Positions 1 through 37,559 of a DNA stretch of 64,000 nucleotides are shown in pieces. The DNA is taken from positions 2,573,501 through 2,637,500 of the forward strand of contig JAEMWC010000005.1 in NCBI GenBank assembly GCA_016490735.1, written 5' to 3'. A model generated the notes under the pieces. The model made no database searches. It worked only from the letters and a program-made list of their open reading frames with translations, and was not told where the DNA came from. The stretch is from Pachyseris speciosa (Eukaryota; Cnidaria; Anthozoa; Scleractinia; Pachyseridae). The stretch's first letter is position 1; every line of letters starts with the position of its first letter. A program made the position numbers and the translations under genes.

Positions 1-47
1 CCGATCGTCTTTTCTGTGTCGACCAATTATTCGTTGCATCGACTATT

Positions 48-464
48 TTATAAATCAATATAAGATTTTTGCGGTAGATGAGTTAAGACACGTCTTTTAA
101 AAGGATTTCCTTCAAAACGTTTAAGACAGTAACTATATCTGCTGGGACAGGGTTTTCTTACAATTGAAAATTTGCCAGCACTAAAACGGCAGGGTCCGAT
201 ATAATTGTATATTGCGTGTTCAGATGCATGGAAAATGTGATGTACTTTAACAAAAAAAACGGGACCATCCTTGCCAAAAGGTTGAATGTAACTACATCCC
301 TGAAATGAATCGTCGGTCGTTGTGCAGCATGACTGGACTACATTATTAAATCCAATTTTCGTGGAACTGATGCAGAGCAAAATTGTTACCAAAAGTATTC
401 GGAACTGAAATTGGGCGTGACAGATGATCGCAGAAAGATCGTTTTCACCGGAAATCACATGCAA
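48..464 (-). CDS. Hypothetical short ORF, possibly a secreted-protein exon
   Basis: An open frame of 138 codons. After about 22 residues comes a hydrophobic stretch (ILLVTILLCIS) that could be a signal peptide, followed by a cysteine-containing region with a Cys-Cys pair, a Gly-Cys-Ser-Tyr and a Pro-Cys-Pro-Ser-Arg-Tyr-Ser-Tyr-Cys segment. The composition is more protein-like than that of most ORFs nearby, but I do not recognise the family. No splice sites, TATA box or poly(A) signal were established, and the length is within chance for AT-rich DNA. It may be a coding exon, a decayed gene or random. Confidence 0.22.
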   Translation of the reverse strand: MHVISGENDLSAIICHAQFQFRILLVTILLCISSTKIGFNNVVQSCCTTTDDSFQGCSYIQPFGKDGPVFFVKVHHIFHASEHAIYNYIGPCRFSAGKFSIVRKPCPSRYSYCLKRFEGNPFKRRVLTHLPQKSYIDL

Positions 465-2332
465 ACCGAGTAACCTCTGTTACCTGTTTTTGACCATTTT
501 CCTACTGTCAAATATCATTCCCAAAATTGATGAGCGCTGTGGATAAATTTGTTGATTTAGGAGTTAGTTGACACTCTAGAAAAAAAGGCAACATGCATTG
601 GGCAAAAGATCACGAGGCCATATTAGGGGAAATTGCCAAAGAAGAGCGCTGCCAGTTATACTTCCCAGATGTCTCTCTAACAAGCTGGAACAGAAACAGG
701 AAATGCGTTTTCCATAAAAGAAACTAGTTTGGTATTTCACACACTTTTTAAATAGAAAAATTACTAACTATTTCCGCTGATCCGTCTCGCAAAAAAAATT
801 CTTGCACCTGCCCACTCACCCACATCTCTTAAAAAATGAAAAGGCCCGTTCGTAATGAATTACTGTACCAACCATTAACTTTAGAATAAAACATCGCATG
901 CACAACTAAAACTTTTTAACCTTTGTCTGTCCTTTGCCGTAACAAATACTCAGAAATTTATTCCTGAAAGATATTTCCTTCTTCTCTCTCTCTTCTTTAT
1001 CTTATCACGGGAAACTACATGAGTTTGTATCTAAGAAATGGGCTCAGGCTCCTCTAATCTTGTAAAATGCTACAACTCTTCATCTGTGGCCGTAATTCAG
1101 CAAAGAGGTTAGCTCGATCTTTGCAATTTGTTTTTCAAAATTTTTAAGACTTTTCCGAATCGGAGCATGATGCTTTAATAACCTTGAGGAGAGGTGCATG
1201 ATAATGGAATAAGGGACGTAGGGCTTCCCTTGTCAAGAATGAGTATTACTTAATTTAAATAAATGGAAAGACACAGCTGTAAAATTCGTTTTAATAATTG
1301 CTTCGTCTGCATAACGTAACTAACGTATTTTATTTCGTATTTCATTTTCTTTTAATTTGGTCAGATTTGTTTTTATTGTTCTAGACCTTTAGTTTGATGG
1401 AGCTAGCGTCTGGCATAATCATACGCCAGTCTTTAAAAAAATCACTCTATAATCCTGTGGCTAAGCGGATTGATAACTAAGTCAAGGATCGGAAATATGA
1501 TCTATTTGTTATACGCGAAAAATGTAGAAATTATGTATTTAAAAGGGTTAAAACAGAGCAGCTCATCACTTGAACGCTGTGGCCGCTAATATAAGATAAA
1601 GATGTCTGCACTGTGGGTGTGGTAACTTGTTAAGGTCGACTAAAACAAGTCGACATGACGAGGAGAGGCTAAGGGACGGACCATTAGAAAAGTTATGGGG
1701 GGGAGGGGGGAGTACAAAAAACTGAATATTCATAAAAGGGTAAATTAAGTGAAGAAGAGGGAAAGGTTAACGAAAAAAATTCATGCGGCTCGAGTTCTGA
1801 TGATCCGTCCCTAAAGGAGAAGCCTTTCCAATTTCCGTGTTGAGTTACTTCGCCCGGCAGTTTTTTCCCTCCACTCTGAACCGTAGAAAAAATATTTCAC
1901 CGCCAGAAATGAGCTTTCTCATGAGCCGGCGCCCAAAGCAAAATTGTATTTCCGGTACAGGGCGATTTCTAGAAACTTTCTTGGTTAGGTCGAGCCCATA
2001 AAGGAAAGATATCGTACTAAGACTTCCTGTTGTACTTTGTTTTAAGATCCCGAGTTCTCCGACTGCTCGGCTACAAATTTAAGACTGTCAGTGAAAAAGA
2101 GCAGCGACTAATTTCTGATTTTAGCATATACTCTCAAACCTGACGCAAGCCATTCTCCACGTTTTGTAATCTCTCGGCCATTTTCCATCAAATTCTGGCG
2201 ATGTCTAAAAATGTTTTCCTTTACCTGAGCAAGTTGATAAAAGCTGTTAAACTTTATAGCACTTACATGAATTTAATCTGCAATTTTGGGTTATCACATT
2301 AAATTCCTGTTATCCCGCCAGCTTAAATCTGC
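465..2332. other. Intergenic, no gene seen
   Basis: AT-rich DNA without an ORF I can support. A G-rich stretch with the sequence ggggggagtac near 1700 resembles the ends of the G-rich MITE at 7046-7453 and may be a relic of it. Nothing else is recognisable. Confidence 0.4.
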
Positions 2333-2478
2333 TAGCCTGTGTTGCTGGCGGTTTTGTTGGAGAGCGCGGGAGCCAGCACCAAAGCAGCGAAAAAGAGCGG
2401 GAAAGCCGCAACAAAACAAAACTAGTCTCCTTCGCAGCCCTTTTTTGGGATGTACAAAACCGCCAGCTCCGCAGACTA
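2333..2478. mobile_element. 146-bp hAT-type MITE with 8-bp target duplication
   Basis: The ends are inverted repeats: the left begins TAGCCTGTGTTGCTGGCGG and the right, read in reverse complement, begins TAGTCTGCGGAGCTGGCGG; both continue into GTTTTGT. The 8-bp direct repeat AAATCTGC lies immediately outside at 2325-2332 and 2479-2486. An 8-bp duplication with a short terminal inverted repeat is characteristic of the hAT superfamily. The element is too short to encode a transposase, and the 60-70-codon ORFs across it on both strands are incidental. Confidence 0.7.
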
Positions 2479-3124
2479 AAATCTGCAAAATATAGCCTGG
2501 TCAAAGTGGATCAAAGTGGTTAAACTGTATGAGCATCTTTGTGCGTCTCTTCTTCAAAGAACCTCATAAAGTGAAGTGTTCCTCGGGAAGTTGCAATCGA
2601 ATTAAATGTCCGCAAGCAAAAATGATATCCATAAATATTGACGAACTCAACCACAAAACAACAAAATGTGGAATCTAATTACGGACTCTTATGTTTTCCT
2701 TCCTGTTGAAATCAGTAAAACGGAGCTTTCTCGTACTATTGCCAAAAGAATTTAACGAGAATGACCTCGGGCACAAATTTATACTACCGGCCGAGTCGCG
2801 AACAGATTATCCGTCTAGAAGAGATAACTTGTCTGAAACCATAATGAGAATATATATAAATGTTGATTTGTTTTTTGTGCAATGATGGTAGGCAAGACCG
2901 CCAAGCTAGACTCAAAGAAAAGCCGATTCCTGTGTTAGTGGAACGCAGTTTAACAAGTTTAAACATGCTCGTGTGTCTAAATAACACAGGGACAAGGGGG
3001 CACACACCCCTGTAGATGTTATGTTTGTCGCGCCATTTGGTACCATTGTAAGAGATTAATTTCTCAAATAACCACAGGAGGCCCACATAATCTGTTCGCG
3101 TTTAGCCTTTGTTATTTTATGGCA

Positions 3125-4506
3125 AATGTATGGGAAAAAGAAAAAGAAAAAAATAACACTTTGGTTACGTTCGCCTCCCTCTTATTTCGTGTTCATCAAA
3201 AGGTACGGTAAGATAGATAAAAGATAAGAACTTTATTTTATCACGCTAGCCCATTCAACAATGTAAAAAACAATAGCTGGTTAAAAATATCCTAAATAAA
3301 CTAACAACCGACATTAAAACTATTCGTGCATTTAATATTACCCTAGGTATAGTAATTAAAATATACCAAATATAGTAACAACCATGACCAAAGCTATTCA
3401 TTAAAGCTATTCGGTATTAGACTCTAGATGCATGTACATTTATCGGCTCATCAAAAGAATTGCTTGTCATCTCGTGAGCCTATAAATAAGGAATAGATGC
3501 CCTGACAGAACTTGCTAGTTACATGAAAGTAAGATAGGAATATCGAATACCACGCTTATGCCGCCATGTTTTATTTTTCTTTGGGGGTTTGGGGGGGGGG
3601 GGGGGGGATCTTAACCGGCCATTGTTTTAAAATTGACCGCTGATTGTCGCAGTAATGGCACACCTGCATTTATTACTGAAAATTTAAAACCCAATGCCAT
3701 AAAATCAATAACATGTGCGTCTCGAAAGGATTGTCCGGTCCTAAAACCGGACAGATTAAGGGTTAAGTTCTTGAAAGGATTACTTTAGCCGCTGATTGGT
3801 ATCTGCATGAGTCGTCTCAATAAAATATGTATGGGAAAAATAAAAATAACAAAGAAACACCTCTGTTACGTTCGCCTCCCTCTTATTTTGTGTACATTAA
3901 AAGGTACGGTAAGATAGATAAAAGATAAGAACTTTATTTTATCACGCTAGGCTATTCAACAATGTAAAACAACAATAGCTGGTTTCCAGTAGGGGCGTGA
4001 GCTAAGTATAAAAATTAAAAATATCCTAAATATACTAACAACCGACATTAAAACTATTCGTGCATTTAATATAAACCTAGGTATAATAATTAAAATATAC
4101 TAAATATAGTAAGAACCATGATTAAAGCTATTCATTAAAGCTATTCGGTATTAGACTCTAGATGCATGCACATTTATCGGCTCATCAAAAGAATTGCTTG
4201 TCATCCCGTGAGGCTATAAATAAGGAATACATCCCCTACCAGAACTTGCTAGTTACGTGAAAATAAGATAGGAATATCGAATACCACGCTTATGCCGCCA
4301 TGTTTTTTTTTCTTTGGGGGTTGGGATCTTAACCGGCCATTGTTTTAAAATTGACCGCTGATTGTCGCAGTAATGGCACTCCGGCATTTATGACTGAAAA
4401 TTTAAAACTCAGTGCCAAAAATAAAACCGGACGGATTAAGGGTTAAGGTTCTTGAAAGGATTACTTTAGCCGCTGATTGGTATCTGCTTGAGTCGTCTCA
4501 ATAAAA
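3125..4506. repeat. Tandem duplication of a ~0.68-0.70-kb unit
   Basis: Two diverged copies lie head to tail, about 3125-3825 and 3826-4506. Each starts near atgtatggga, passes through gttacgttcgcctccctctt and a-gataagaactttatttt, and ends with gattggtatctgc then gagtcgtctcaataaaa. Copy 2 has about 30 extra bases near 3985-4015. Copy 1 has a long G run (3590-3607) that is almost absent from copy 2. No ORF spans the unit. It could be a local duplication or two copies of an unclassified repeat. Confidence 0.75.
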
Positions 4507-5076
4507 AGTGGTAGTAGAACCTTCTGGTGGCAAAGAACCGCCACTTCCCGGCAATCGCACTGCTGAGCAGTCTACCTAGAACTGAAACCTGCGATCACGT
4601 GTTCTATTCTTTTTATTTGTATCTATTTCTCCTAAGCGCGAACAACACTGACAACAAGACGAACGAAGGTCACATTGTAGGTTACCTAGGTACTGTAGGA
4701 CTCAGCCGAAGTGCATTCTGCAGGTGTTCACGACCGGACTGATAAAACGTCTTTAAGGAAGTCTAATGTACAGCGAAACGGAGCTGACTGCTCTTGTAGA
4801 CTATAAAACAGCGAACGTCGCTACAGCAGGGTGTTAAAAGCTTCGTTCTATTAAAGGAGAAAGTGGCCTGCGACATGTCTATACCAGCCTAGACTGTATG
4901 TATGAGAGCATTCAAGGGGGATCTTATCAGAGGAATGGCGCCAAGCACTTGATGCCATAAAGAGATGAGTTCTTTAGATGTTTTCCACCTGTCTTCGGAA
5001 CAACGCCTTAGGAATGTGACAAAAGCTTTAGTTTGCAAAGGTGTGAAAAGTGATAACTCATGTCCTCTATTTACTA
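4507..5076. other. Intergenic, nothing recognised
   Basis: Only short ORFs of 60-87 codons occur, with no recognisable motif. Confidence 0.35.
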
Positions 5077-5640
5077 ATGTATCAGTCAATTCCAAAAGCG
5101 CCCATGCCCCCCCACCCCCCCCCCCCTCCCTCCCACGGGCAAACACCCGGGCATTTGACTTTTTTGAAAATTTTAGATCAAATGCCCCGCTGTCTTTCCA
5201 GTTTAGACTGTCAAATGCCCCACTGTAAATCTACAGCAAATCACTAGTTGCATGAGGCATTTTGACACGCTCCCCACTCATAATGAATATTTTATTCTAA
5301 AATCGCTTACCTTTTTCAAACCAAATCCAAAAAATTGTGCGTCAAAACTCTTTTTCGATGTCTTTTGTAGGCACTCCAATCTTTGAGAAAAGGCATATCA
5401 ACTGTATATTTAGTAAACAACGGAAAACCTACGCGTTATCTTGAAGTGAAGGAAGCGAAGCGGCTCTCGTGGTGAATGAATAAATATTTGCGCGCTAAAG
5501 ACGTACGAAACCCTTTAGCTGGCGACCGCCGACCAATAAATGGCCGATAGTCAAATGCCCCACCGTGCGGGACAAATTTCGGATCAAATACTCGGGGTAT
5601 GCCCGGGGGGGATGGGCGCTTTTGGAATTGACTGATACAT
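5077..5640. mobile_element. MITE with long terminal inverted repeats
   Basis: The left end ATGTATCAGTCAATTCCAAA, continuing AGCGCCCAT then C-rich sequence, is matched by the reverse complement of 5605-5640. The two sides also share internal segments built on caaatgcccc. A TA at each end, inside ATGTATCAGT, is compatible with a TA target duplication as in Tc1/mariner-like elements, but the exact boundary is uncertain. There is no transposase ORF; the C-rich ORFs over 5050-5247 come from a proline-coding C run. Confidence 0.65.
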
Positions 5641-5781
5641 AAGCTCACGTAACTGAGTTCAAATATTATTGGCCGTGGCGGCAACTCGTATATGATAATA
5701 AATGAGTCAAGATCTACATTGAAGTGCCTATGAAATATGAAATTTCTTGTTCTAATATGATAGTTTATCATTTTTTGATTC

Positions 5782-5783
<2 letters not shown>

Positions 5784-5813
<30 letters not shown>

Positions 5814-5929
5814 TTAGAACTTATATAGCGCATTTTCCATGTGTATATGATCAAATGCGCTTTACAAGCAGATGAAATTGGAATTTGGAAATGTTGGTTT
5901 TTGTGGAGAGGGGAAAACCGGAGAACCCG

Positions 5930-5973
<44 letters not shown>

Positions 5974-6058
5974 AACCCACATATGACGTCGAGTCCGGGA
6001 ATCGAACCCGGGCCACATTGGTGGAAGGCGAGTGCTCTCACCACTACGCCATCCCTGT
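5784..6058 (-). mobile_element. tRNA-derived SINE with (ATT)n tail
   Basis: On the minus strand a tRNA-like head contains an A-box region (TGGCGTAGTGGTGAGAGC) and a perfect B box (GGTTCGATTCC, near 6000). It is followed by a body containing GGTTTTTCTCCGGGTTCTCC and a tail GCGCTATATAAGTT that ends in an ATT repeat at 5784-5812. A second copy with the same order lies at 44121-44404. The A and B boxes would be the internal Pol III promoter. It is not a tRNA gene, because the head continues directly into the SINE body. Confidence 0.8.
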
Positions 6059-7037
6059 AGGTTTTAGTCAGTAAAACATTCACAATGCGAAATAAGTGGA
6101 ACCGTTTAGTTTTAAATTTGGCGCCAAAAAGTGTCGCCAAGCGATCGTATTACTTGCTTCAAAAGACACGAGTGTCTTGGCATTTCCTACGTCATCACCA
6201 TTGTTCTGAGCAAAGATTCGTTCCCAGTCCACGGGACACGATTTAGTGAACTTTGAGGTTCTTTGGAGGGCAAAAAATTTCGGCTTTAGTTGATTTTGTC
6301 AAATTTCTTTTGTCATTTCGTAATCATGACTCAACAAGCTTCAAAAATTTGAAAAATGAATTTTTACTTCATAGGCACCATGTGCCTGGGCTCCTGCCTG
6401 AACGAAGCTCTGCTCCACTTGACATGAAAAGATCCCAGGAGGTGGCAGGGCACCTCTCGCTCAGCCATGAAGCTAAAGTCCTTGATACCGGTAAACAGCG
6501 CCCCAAGTCAGATCTCGTCTCTATTCCAGTTAGCGCCCCTATTGTATCCATGATTGTATAAGCACCTCCATATTTCTTAAAGCACGTACGAATTGCGATC
6601 TATGCAGATGTCGATGAAATCTGAATAGGGTCAAGAGACTCAATACACATATAAAGAAACAAGTGAAGAGGTGATTCTAAGGTCAGTCGAGCGGGAGCCT
6701 GAGTCGAGTTGTTATCGTACCTTGCGCGCGTGTTCTCTACTTTTTCTCAGCTTTCTACCTCCAGTCACGCGAGAGTGTCATAAAATTAATTGGAGTATTA
6801 TAAATAATGTTTATTGAACTGAGTAGAATGCAATTTCGCCTGAAATCAAACGTGTGATTTCAGCGTGTTCGTTCGATATGAAATCACAAGTATGATTGCA
6901 GACCAAAATTGCATGATGCGAAGTTCAATTGTAATCATACAGTTTTTTTGCCAATATTAATATCTATTTATCCACACTGAGGAAACTCGATGATGCGATT
7001 TAGAGCAAAAACAGTGCAATTCGTGAATAAATTGCAC
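6059..7037. other. Intergenic, nothing recognised
   Basis: There are small ORFs of about 60-100 codons (for example 6253-6561) with no recognisable motif. A local inverted motif around tgaaatcacaagtatgatt occurs near 6850-6900. Confidence 0.35.
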
Positions 7038-7045
7038 TGTTGAGA

Positions 7046-7453
7046 CCCGGGGGGGGAGGAGTACTCCCTATAATGGCCCATACGGTGAGGCTCCGCCTGA
7101 AAGGGGTACCTTTTTCACGCTTCAGGTATATGAAAGTGTAGGGATTTCACAAGTCGAAGTATATGAAAAGGTAGGGAAATCTGTCAGAGGTATTTAAAAG
7201 GGCCTTTCATTAAAATATTTCGAACACACATACCTTCTGACTGTACTGTTTTAATTTCTTGAACGCTACGTGAAAATGACAAGAAGACATCCTGTTTTAG
7301 GTATACGAAAGGGGTACTATTAGTCAATGGGAGGTATATGAAAGGGGTATCTTTTCTATCAAAAATGGCATATAAAAGGGAAAGGCGTCGGACTTCGGGG
7401 CGGAGCCTCCCCGTATTAAAATTGTTTAAGTACCCCCCCCCCCCCCTCCCCCG
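7046..7453. mobile_element. 408-bp G-rich/C-rich-ended MITE, hAT-like
   Basis: The element starts CCCGGGGGGGGAGGAGTACT and ends in a C run plus CCCTCCCCCG. The subterminal parts are inverted and imperfect (gaggctccgcc on the left, ggcggagcctcc on the right). The 8-bp TGTTGAGA lies directly outside at 7038-7045 and 7454-7461, which indicates an 8-bp target duplication typical of hAT transposons. The interior repeats the motif ggtatatgaaaggggta. No protein is encoded. Confidence 0.7.
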
Positions 7454-7863
7454 TGTTGAGAACCAATCAGATTGCGCAGGTCACAAATGGGTGTAATAAA
7501 ATACATAAACCCCTTTCTGACTTGCTGTTGTATCGGAGGATAATGTCCTTGGCTGACAGACTGTCCTCAAAATTTCACAGTTGCCCTCGAAGCAAACTGA
7601 TCATTTTTCTGACAATCTATCAGCCGTGGTCATTATCCTCCGATATACCGGCGGCCGAAATGGGTTTATTTACTCAATAAATCGAGAGCGAATTATCTAA
7701 TTGCTTTAGTATAAAACTACTAGACGTTCAAAACTAGACATTTAATAATCGAAATCTTCTTCGCAGGCATTTCGAAAACGCGAAGCGGCGGCCGCAATTT
7801 TGTTGACAACCGCTACTTATTCATGATAGAACACTAGCATATTTGTACCAACAGGTATGGTAG

Positions 7864-7954
7864 TTCCCTGCTAGCAGAGGCCTCTTTTCCTTGTATTCTG
7901 CGTGCGGGAATACGCACGCTGAATACAAGGAAAAGAGGTCTCTACTAGCAGGGA
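7864..7954. mobile_element. 91-bp near-perfect palindromic element with 10-bp target duplication
   Basis: The left arm begins TTCCCTGCTAGCAGAGGCCT and runs to CTGCGTGCG. The right arm CGCACGCTGAATACAAGGAA runs to CTAGCAGGGA, and the loop is only about six bases. The arms differ at three or four positions. GGTATGGTAG flanks it on both sides (7854-7863 and 7955-7964). A duplication of 9-10 bp is usual for Mutator-like elements, so this is best read as a minimal foldback MULE-type MITE; that assignment is inference. Confidence 0.7.
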
Positions 7955-7964
7955 GGTATGGTAG

Positions 7965-10235
7965 CAGAATCGAGGTAATAACATACAAATAACATTGGTA
8001 GCAATGATCCATGAAATAAAAACACTGGAAAACTGTGTTAGCGTTAGCCACGGTAAATGGCCCATTTCAGTTGCAAACAAACATCATCATAAGAGACAGC
8101 ATATGGATAACTCTTAAGTCCACTTTAATGAAATACTCTGCAGGATATAAATACACTAGTTTGACAAATAGAGGTATTTTCTGTGTACTACTGCTCACGA
8201 CTTTCACTTCACAAATTTTGTCTTCACGAACAATTAAAAATATTTTTTTGGGGTTAACTTAAAGTTAGAACTACAGACTGCTTAGATAAAACTCGCTGGA
8301 TACCCACAAGGTTAAGAAGTTATATATTACGTTATTTCGCTTGGCAAATCCTGCTTTTCACCCCGAAGTAATTTTCACCAGATTGGTTCGTCACGCAATC
8401 GAAATGAAAGAGCGCGTGACAACCCAAGGCAATGGACAATATTACAAAGGAAAGAAAAATGTCTTCGCGGATATTGGATGACAAGAATCAATAATTGACA
8501 CAAAATGCTTTAAATCATTTGGATGGTTACACCAAATGGTAATTCAACATTCCATAACCGAGAGAGAGGGTTGCCAAATGCACCCCATCTTTGATATTGT
8601 GGTACATTGTACATATGATTCATTTCATATATGATTTACACATTGTACAATGTAGGGAAAAAACAAGCCAATGGAAAAAACAAACAAACAAAAAGTAGCG
8701 ATGGTTGCAAACACAAAAGTGATTGGTCATTTCCCCTCTCAATCTTGACACTGACAAAATTATTATAATCTGGTAGTCATTGCATTTATTTCTCACCATG
8801 GTCAAAACCCTAATCTCTGAATTAAGGCCTTATTTCTAAACAACACAATCCAATAGCCTGTTTTCTCACTAGCCTACACTAACAATTCCAGCAAATTCCA
8901 ACAATTGGATGTTAACTATTTTCTAACACTTGAATTTTCCTAACTTTTTGAAGGTTTGATAAAAAAAAAAGTTCACAGAGTTGTTCGAACCTTGACCTCT
9001 GAAATTGTAGGCCAAAAAATATATATATCAAAGCAATTCCAAAATACTTCATAAATTAAAACTTGCTACTACTGTGTCTCTGTAAAAAGAACATTAAAAC
9101 TACATTTGGCTGGACATGTCTTGGAAGAAAAAATAATCAAGGAAATCATCAGTGATACTGTAGCCTTCACAGTTGTCAAACAAAAAGTGTCATGCAAATT
9201 GATTAGGGCAGAGGGCAGTTGTCATGCTACATCATGCAATAACCAGAAAGGAGAGCCGCGTGACACGTATCACACACAGACCATGACAATGGGTAAGTAC
9301 TATCATAACCTGTGAAAGCTGCAGTAGCACGTGCTAAATTAACTACAGTGATAATCCGTAATCTCAGGTAATAACAGCCTTTACAAAAAAATTCTCTATA
9401 CACAAACTGGGTTAAAAATGTGCAATTGAACCAGATCCATTGCTTTAAAACGTTTCACAGCAGGCTAACCATTGTGTCTCACCGAAGGTATTGTAGTCTC
9501 GGTACATGCAGAATAATTTAGTTCTAAAAACATACAATGTCTCTCTCCATTCAAAGCCAGTTTGGCAAAACTGGGTCCTCAGGTCTTCTATTGAAGCAAT
9601 TCAATGACAAGATGCTACTATGGGTTATCAAAGCTGCCAGTGTTGAATCAGATACGGTTTCTTCTTTGTAGTAGTCTTCATAATCTATTACGGTCTGTCA
9701 TAAATTGATACAATGCTGTGAAAGTCCATCTTGTCTTTGAAAAGCTTGCAAGCTGCTGCAGTACTTGGATTGGCCTACGGACTTTTCGTGTGCATCAAAT
9801 GAGGCCTGCCTCATAAACCAGTGAATGTTATTCTTCATTTTTCCCTCTCTGCTGTCAGAGGGTTAATTGGCAAGTACAAATGTGCACAAAACATAAAACT
9901 TGACAGAAAAGTTTGAAAAAAATTCAGTGACTTGTACAGAAAATAATGTAATCAATCAGATTACAAGAGCTGAATGCACAACTTTGATCCATCTGGAACA
10001 TGTTATTTTTCACACAATGAGGTATCAAAAAGTGCTTTAAAACTAACAACTGAAAGACGGAGTATTTTCTTGCCAATCCAAATACCACAAGACACCCAAC
10101 TGGCCCACCAGACACAGAAGGTCTCCTTTGAGGGCTGATGGCATGCCATGCTCTTGATTTTTTATGACGTTGTGTGAGGCAACGATTAGGACAGCCCAAA
10201 GAAAAGCTACACTCCAAATGCCTTGTAAGCGAATG
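7965..10235. other. Downstream flank of PPP4R3, no separate gene seen
   Basis: This stretch lies directly 3' of the PPP4R3 stop codon on the minus strand, and its near part must hold that gene's 3' UTR. The first canonical minus-strand AATAAA I found is at 8785-8790, which would imply a UTR of about 1.4 kb; nearer variant signals are possible. ORFs here are 60-100 codons with no recognisable product. Confidence 0.35.
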
Positions 10236-35987
<25,752 letters not shown>

Positions 35988-36055
35988 AATCCTGGGCCAC
36001 TAATATTTCAAAGGAATGAATGGTCCCCGCATCGTCCACCATAAGAAAAATCCTG

Positions 36056-36085
36056 TCAACGTTCACCTTCAAATGTGTCCGCCAT
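36056..36085 (-). CDS. Short upstream ORF of PPP4R3
   Basis: A nine-codon ORF (MADTFEGER, stop TGA) ends 68 bases upstream of the PPP4R3 start codon at 35987. Its ATG context CAGCATGGCGG is good and also resembles a YY1-type element. If the mRNA starts upstream of 36085, it could reduce translation of the main ORF. The transcription start is not known from the sequence. Confidence 0.4.
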   Translation of the reverse strand: MADTFEGER

Positions 36086-36200
36086 GCTGTATTGCTCTAC
36101 GTTCTGCAAGGACATCAAAACATTAGGGGGCGCCCGCAGCATAGTGAAGGGGGTCCCGCAGTTTGAGTGCAAGGCGCCATTTTTGACATTTCCCGCGTAA
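36086..36200 (-). promoter_or_regulatory. Probable PPP4R3 promoter region
   Basis: A locally GC-rich stretch (gggggcgcccgcagc) directly upstream of the 5' UTR. TTTCCCGC at 36189-36196 matches the E2F-type consensus. There is no clear TATA box, as is common for housekeeping genes. This is inferred from position and composition only. Confidence 0.35.
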
Positions 36201-37329
36201 AACGGGTTTGAATTTATTTTCGACGAAAAATTAAAATATCACCAACGCAAGTGAATCCTTTTGAAAGTACTACACCAAGAAAAATAAATGAGCCTATGAC
36301 GAGCAAAAATCTCAATATAGTTAACATAGTTTTTGCCTTTTAACAAATTTATCACTTTCAACTTTTGGTGATAGGTAGTGCTGGGTACCATAAAAGAAAA
36401 TTGAAACCATACAATTATTAAACCCGTTTCAGTTAATGTAATGTACTACAAAAACATAGCATATATGCTGGCCTGCGGCAGTCAATATATCTTCAAAGGA
36501 TTTTTTTATGGACAGTTTGCTCTTTTCATTATTTGTTATTATCACCGAAGGAAATGATTCGCTTCTGCATTATCCCAGTCACAATCTGGATCATCCTCCT
36601 CGTCAACGTTTCATTTGATTCATTTAGAGTTGAGTTGATTTAGTCTTCCCAATTAGTAGAACATCTGTGCTCGGCTAAGTACATTTGAGACTTAAATAAA
36701 GTGATTATTATTATTATCATTTTCAATAAGCGGCGTTTTCAAAACGTTTCTTCCCTTGCAAACACGCCAGCCAATTTTAAGGAGGCTCGATACAGTTTTT
36801 TTGGCCTTGGGTGTACCGTGTCACTGCAGTGACCTGTTGACACCAAAATTTCATATAGAAGACAAACATCGATTTCCTTGACATTACAACATCTTTTCGA
36901 CCTATGATCAAAGTTCCATCATATAAACTCTTCTTCTTCGGCCATTTTAGGTTTACCAGAAATAGAAAGCAAACTGCGGTTATGTTGTAACATACGAAAC
37001 GTAACGTTAAGTTAAGTGAATTCAAGTTCTTAAAACATGCGTGGTTCGTTTGTCATGTTTATATCCGCAGTTTGTTTTCTATTTCTGATCAAAGTTCATT
37101 TTCTCATTGGTTTCCAAGCAACAGCTGTTATCATAGCGACGGTAACACGTGGATTCTCATTTTGAAAAAGGTCAATTATTTCGAAATCCAGTCAGACACT
37201 TCACAACGAAGCTTCAAGAGTGTAAACTACTCAAGTCTTACTACTTGTTGGCCAAATTACATACATACTGATACAGATCTCTACTGATTAACATTACAAA
37301 CGCGACAAACACAATCTATTGTTTCATTT
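36201..37329. other. Intergenic, nothing recognised
   Basis: AT-rich, with short ORFs only. A taaataaagtgattattattatt stretch near 36695-36718 resembles the A/T-rich tail of a retroposon. Confidence 0.35.
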
Positions 37330-37442
37330 CATAAGTAACATAAAATATTCGCGTCCGACCTTTATGGGCTTTAAAACGACGAGCCGCAGGCGAGCCGTTT
37401 TAACTGCCCATAAAGGTCTCCCGCTCATATTTTATGTATTAC
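37330..37442. mobile_element. Palindromic MITE, ~113 bp
   Basis: Inverted arms: CATAAAATATTCGCG and CCGACCTTTATGGGC on the left, GCCCATAAAGGTCTCCCGC and ATATTTTATG on the right. The short centre is gacgagccgcaggcgagcc. No clear target duplication is seen. Confidence 0.6.
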
Positions 37443-37559
37443 ATAAACCATAGAAACTAGTGGTATATTGCTTTTATATAATAATTCAGAAGACGCGCGA
37501 AATTTCCAATAAACCATAGCTGACTGACCAATCAGTGCGCGCGAATTGATTTTGGTTAT

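Noticed and set aside
5960..6058. Possible tRNA gene on the minus strand
   Set aside because: The A and B boxes are followed directly by a SINE body and an (ATT)n tail, and a second copy exists at 44121-44404.
8597..8647. Inverted repeat around tacattgtacat and tgtacaatgta as a MITE
   Set aside because: The arms are only about ten bases with no target duplication; chance is likely in AT-rich DNA.
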